This document shows, in pieces, positions 36,148 through 38,585 of a DNA stretch of 38,585 nucleotides. Source of the DNA: RUG13091 sp963619935 (GTDB taxonomy: Bacteria; Bacillota_I; Bacilli_A; RFN20; CAG-826); contig CAVEYA010000038.1 of NCBI GenBank assembly GCA_963619935.1, forward strand, positions 1-38,585, in the 5' to 3' direction. Made by a program: the position numbers and the translations under genes. Positions within the stretch are counted from its first letter, which is position 1, and the number at the start of each line of letters is the position of its first letter. Below the pieces are notes generated by a model. The model saw nothing but the letters and a program-made list of their open reading frames with translations. It searched no databases and was not told where the DNA came from.

Positions 36148-36159
36148 GGAGGTAAAAGC

Positions 36160-38367
36160 ATGAAAAAAAGATTATTCTTTTCTTTATTAGCAGGTATATT
36201 ATTCACCGCTACTGCAGCGTCAGATGCTTTTGCCATCTTTGAATTCACCTCAAGTGAAATAAAAGTAGAAAATGTACAAACAAATGATATTAATGCTTAT
36301 TTTTCTGAATCCACACAAACATATTTCCAAGTTTATTTCTTTGCTTCTCCTTATTATGCGACTGGTTCTGATTTAACTGATAGCAATGGTAACAATATTA
36401 CCGATCCACTTGAAATCGCAAATAACGAGAATAACCCATACAATGATGACACACCATATTGCATTAACCATGGCAGTTACGATTCCACACACGGGAATGC
36501 TGGTTATCCAGATGGTTCATATTATTATTATTCTGCTAAATCAATTGATTCTTCTAAGTTAAGCAAAACTGCGACTGGAGAACAAGCCATTGACCGTTAT
36601 GAAAAGAAAAAATGGTCTGGTTATATCATGACTAATGACACAGTTGGAATTAAAGAAGAAACCAGTACTTATTTTGCCTTATCATGCGCAAATAATATTT
36701 CTTCTAGTGATTTATCTAATATCATTGCTCAAAGTGTTTTTAAAGATCAATGGGGATTTGGTCCTGAATTTATTGGTTGGACATATAATAAGTCATTAGC
36801 TGCAGAACGTTGTATGTATTCTTCTACTGAGAGATATGGTGTTACTAGTGGTGCTTACTTAGTAGCCGCTGATGGCAGTGCTGAATCAGGTACTGCTTAC
36901 GATATTGGTAACTATGGTGTTCAAGCTGTTACCACAAACGCAGTTATTTCTTCTCAAACCTCTTTAGCGTATATTGATAGTTTAACTAGTGATGGTTCTG
37001 AACAAGGCGATCAAATCATTTATTTATATCCTATTTTTGCCGCTAAAAATAACTTAAAACCACAATTAATTAATAGCAAATACACAACGTTTGCTAAATT
37101 AAGAGTTAACCCAGGTGATAATCCTGAAGGCTACCAATCTGACGAAATTGATTATTCAAAAAATCGTTACACAATTCCTTTCCAACAAACAAGTGTCGAT
37201 AACGAGGCTATTTCATCTAGTACAACCACCGCAAGAAGTTATAACTATTTCGCGGATGATGTTTATGTTGATTCATCGTTAGACATTCGCTTTGATGTTA
37301 ACCCATTAGGTTCTAGTGGTGGTGTATGGTCAAGTAACTGGGTCACATTAGTGACTAAGGATGACTTAATTGGTGACTTAGACACTGGTTATTATGGATT
37401 TGATATTGCTTATTGGCAATATTATGGAAGTAATATCAGCAGCCGTAATGCTCGAACCACTGTTTCAAATACTGTGACAGCCTTTAATAATACAAATGAA
37501 TATGTAAAAGTTGTTTATTCCCAAAGAAATTCGACTTATGGATATTATTCTTCTAACGGATATTATTTTGGCTTTGTAATTGGTATTAGAAAGGAACATA
37601 ACTACCGTATTACTGGTGATGATTTAAATGGTTCTATTGATGATTATGATAGTGCCTATGAAAACCGTATTTACGCTTTAAACCTTTCTACTTCAACTTC
37701 TGGCACAACAAGTACAACTACATCTTCTAAATACTATTTCTCGAAGAATTTCTATGTTGATCAAAGCGATGAAATCTCTATTTTAAATGAAAGTAACGCT
37801 ACTACCGCTACAATTGGTTATTCTTTCTCTGCTATGAATAGCACAAACGTTCAGGCTATTAACGATCGTATGGAAGAATCCGGTATTTATTTAAATAACA
37901 ATAGTAACTACTATGAAGCTATTGGTGATGGTACACCATTTAGTGTATCTAGTGATGGCAAACGTTTAGTGTCTAATGAATCTGGTAACTATGAATTTAT
38001 CTTTATTGTTACTCGTAGTAATGGTACCGCTAAAAGTATTAACGTCGCGTATCGTACTTCTGATGTTTCTTACTCTATTGTGATTTTATCTAGTAAGCCA
38101 ACAGAAACCTTCTTCAATGATTTTGATGATATTATTTCTAATAACACCAGTTTAGTAGCGTATGTGCAAGTAAGTGCAAATATGACTGTGGATGATACTA
38201 CTTTATTCACTGACAAAAATGGTGATGGCTACACAATTAATGAAGTGCTTGCTAATGCTGGTAAAACAAAAATATATGATTCTATGAATGATCAAGAGAT
38301 TTCATTATCCTTGTTTACGAATAATGAATTCTATATGTATCACGACTATGTACTTTATTTAGGATAA
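36160..38367 (+). CDS. large third SipW-type exported protein with an InlB-like repeat
   Basis: A 735-residue exported protein. Its signal segment ends in DAFAIFEFTSSEIKVENVQ, aligning with the motif of the two smaller cassette proteins. Residues ~200-295 (FIGWTYNKSLA ... QIIYLYPIFA) resemble one InlB-type repeat. The rest is rich in Ser, Thr, Asn and Tyr and predicted beta strands, with no catalytic motif. No C-terminal membrane span or LPXTG is present, so attachment would be through the fibre or by non-covalent means. GGAGG stands 7 bases ahead of the ATG, 12 bases after the preceding gene. It is the last gene before a strong terminator. It may be the tip or adhesin of the structure; this role is inference. 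Confidence 0.7.
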   Translation: MKKRLFFSLLAGILFTATAASDAFAIFEFTSSEIKVENVQTNDINAYFSESTQTYFQVYFFASPYYATGSDLTDSNGNNITDPLEIANNENNPYNDDTPYCINHGSYDSTHGNAGYPDGSYYYYSAKSIDSSKLSKTATGEQAIDRYEKKKWSGYIMTNDTVGIKEETSTYFALSCANNISSSDLSNIIAQSVFKDQWGFGPEFIGWTYNKSLAAERCMYSSTERYGVTSGAYLVAADGSAESGTAYDIGNYGVQAVTTNAVISSQTSLAYIDSLTSDGSEQGDQIIYLYPIFAAKNNLKPQLINSKYTTFAKLRVNPGDNPEGYQSDEIDYSKNRYTIPFQQTSVDNEAISSSTTTARSYNYFADDVYVDSSLDIRFDVNPLGSSGGVWSSNWVTLVTKDDLIGDLDTGYYGFDIAYWQYYGSNISSRNARTTVSNTVTAFNNTNEYVKVVYSQRNSTYGYYSSNGYYFGFVIGIRKEHNYRITGDDLNGSIDDYDSAYENRIYALNLSTSTSGTTSTTTSSKYYFSKNFYVDQSDEISILNESNATTATIGYSFSAMNSTNVQAINDRMEESGIYLNNNSNYYEAIGDGTPFSVSSDGKRLVSNESGNYEFIFIVTRSNGTAKSINVAYRTSDVSYSIVILSSKPTETFFNDFDDIISNNTSLVAYVQVSANMTVDDTTLFTDKNGDGYTINEVLANAGKTKIYDSMNDQEISLSLFTNNEFYMYHDYVLYLG

Positions 38368-38390
38368 TTATTAAATTTATATTAAGGAAT

Positions 38391-38416
38391 AACTCGGCAA
38401 AATCCGAGTTTTTTTT
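38391..38416 (+). terminator. intrinsic terminator closing the SipW cassette
   Basis: AACTCGG (38391-38397) pairs with CCGAGTT (38404-38410) around a 6-base loop, followed by six more Ts. It starts 24 bases after the last stop codon. The remaining 169 bases of the window are AT-rich and show no gene. Confidence 0.9.
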
Positions 38417-38585
38417 ATGGCTTCAATCTATTAAATTAAAAATTTAGTTGTCTAAAATATGTTAAAGTCGAAAAAATGCTCGTTTTTAAATTGAAAGCAT
38501 TCGTTAAAAGGTTGTTGGCTTTTCTTTTTGCGCTGTATTTTAATTCCATAAACTTTAAGTAAGTTATCAAAAATGAATAATTGTA

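Overview
The window is AT-rich Gram-positive DNA that uses the standard code: TGA ends several genes, including a nitroreductase, the xylanase and a Y-family polymerase. It has lipobox signal peptides, strong Shine-Dalgarno (SD) sites, a SipW-type signal peptidase, an MsmX-type ATPase and a UvrX/YolD pair. Together these suggest an uncultured gut or rumen member of the Bacillota, class Bacilli (RF39/Erysipelotrichia-like). The exact lineage cannot be fixed by reading alone.

Region 1 (1-2639): an unusually GC-rich, protein-free ~540-nt block with its own -10 box. Its two ends are complementary over about 20 bp and it runs into a U-tract. It looks like a large, self-contained structured RNA, comparable in size and architecture to ROOL/GOLLD-type ornate RNAs. 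A type IV AbiE toxin-antitoxin operon and a convergent nitroreductase follow.

Region 2 (2759-22790): a polysaccharide-utilisation cluster for (acetylated) xylan or a related beta-glycan. A strong promoter with a perfect LacI-type operator drives a secreted tyrosine-phosphatase-like lipoprotein, a large secreted SGNH esterase, a LacI regulator, a sugar-binding lipoprotein, two permeases, a GH10 xylanase lipoprotein, a cytosolic CE2-like esterase and two GH94-type phosphorylases. Most junctions overlap or are only a few bases long. A second copy of the operator controls a surface protein with InlB-type repeats. The inferred flow is: surface xylanase and esterase cut and deacetylate, the ABC system imports oligomers, the cytosolic esterase finishes deacetylation, and phosphorolysis yields sugar-1-phosphate.

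Region 3 (22800-27542): the missing ATPase (MsmX/UgpC type, with an unusual insertion) on the minus strand, divergent from a third, very large GH94-like protein.

Region 4 (27562-33207): housekeeping genes. These are a DUF308-like membrane protein, an M29 aminopeptidase, a YolD/UvrX-like translesion pair, a small unknown protein, RmuC and tRNA-Ala(CGC).

Region 5 (33208-38416): a gene-poor spacer, then a promoter-driven four-gene cassette with one SipW-like Ser/His signal peptidase and three exported proteins. Their signal segments share a G-F-(A/S)-I-(W/F)-x-F motif typical of SipW substrates (TasA/camelysin-like). This is a likely dedicated surface-fibre or matrix system. It and the structured RNA are the most interesting parts of the window.
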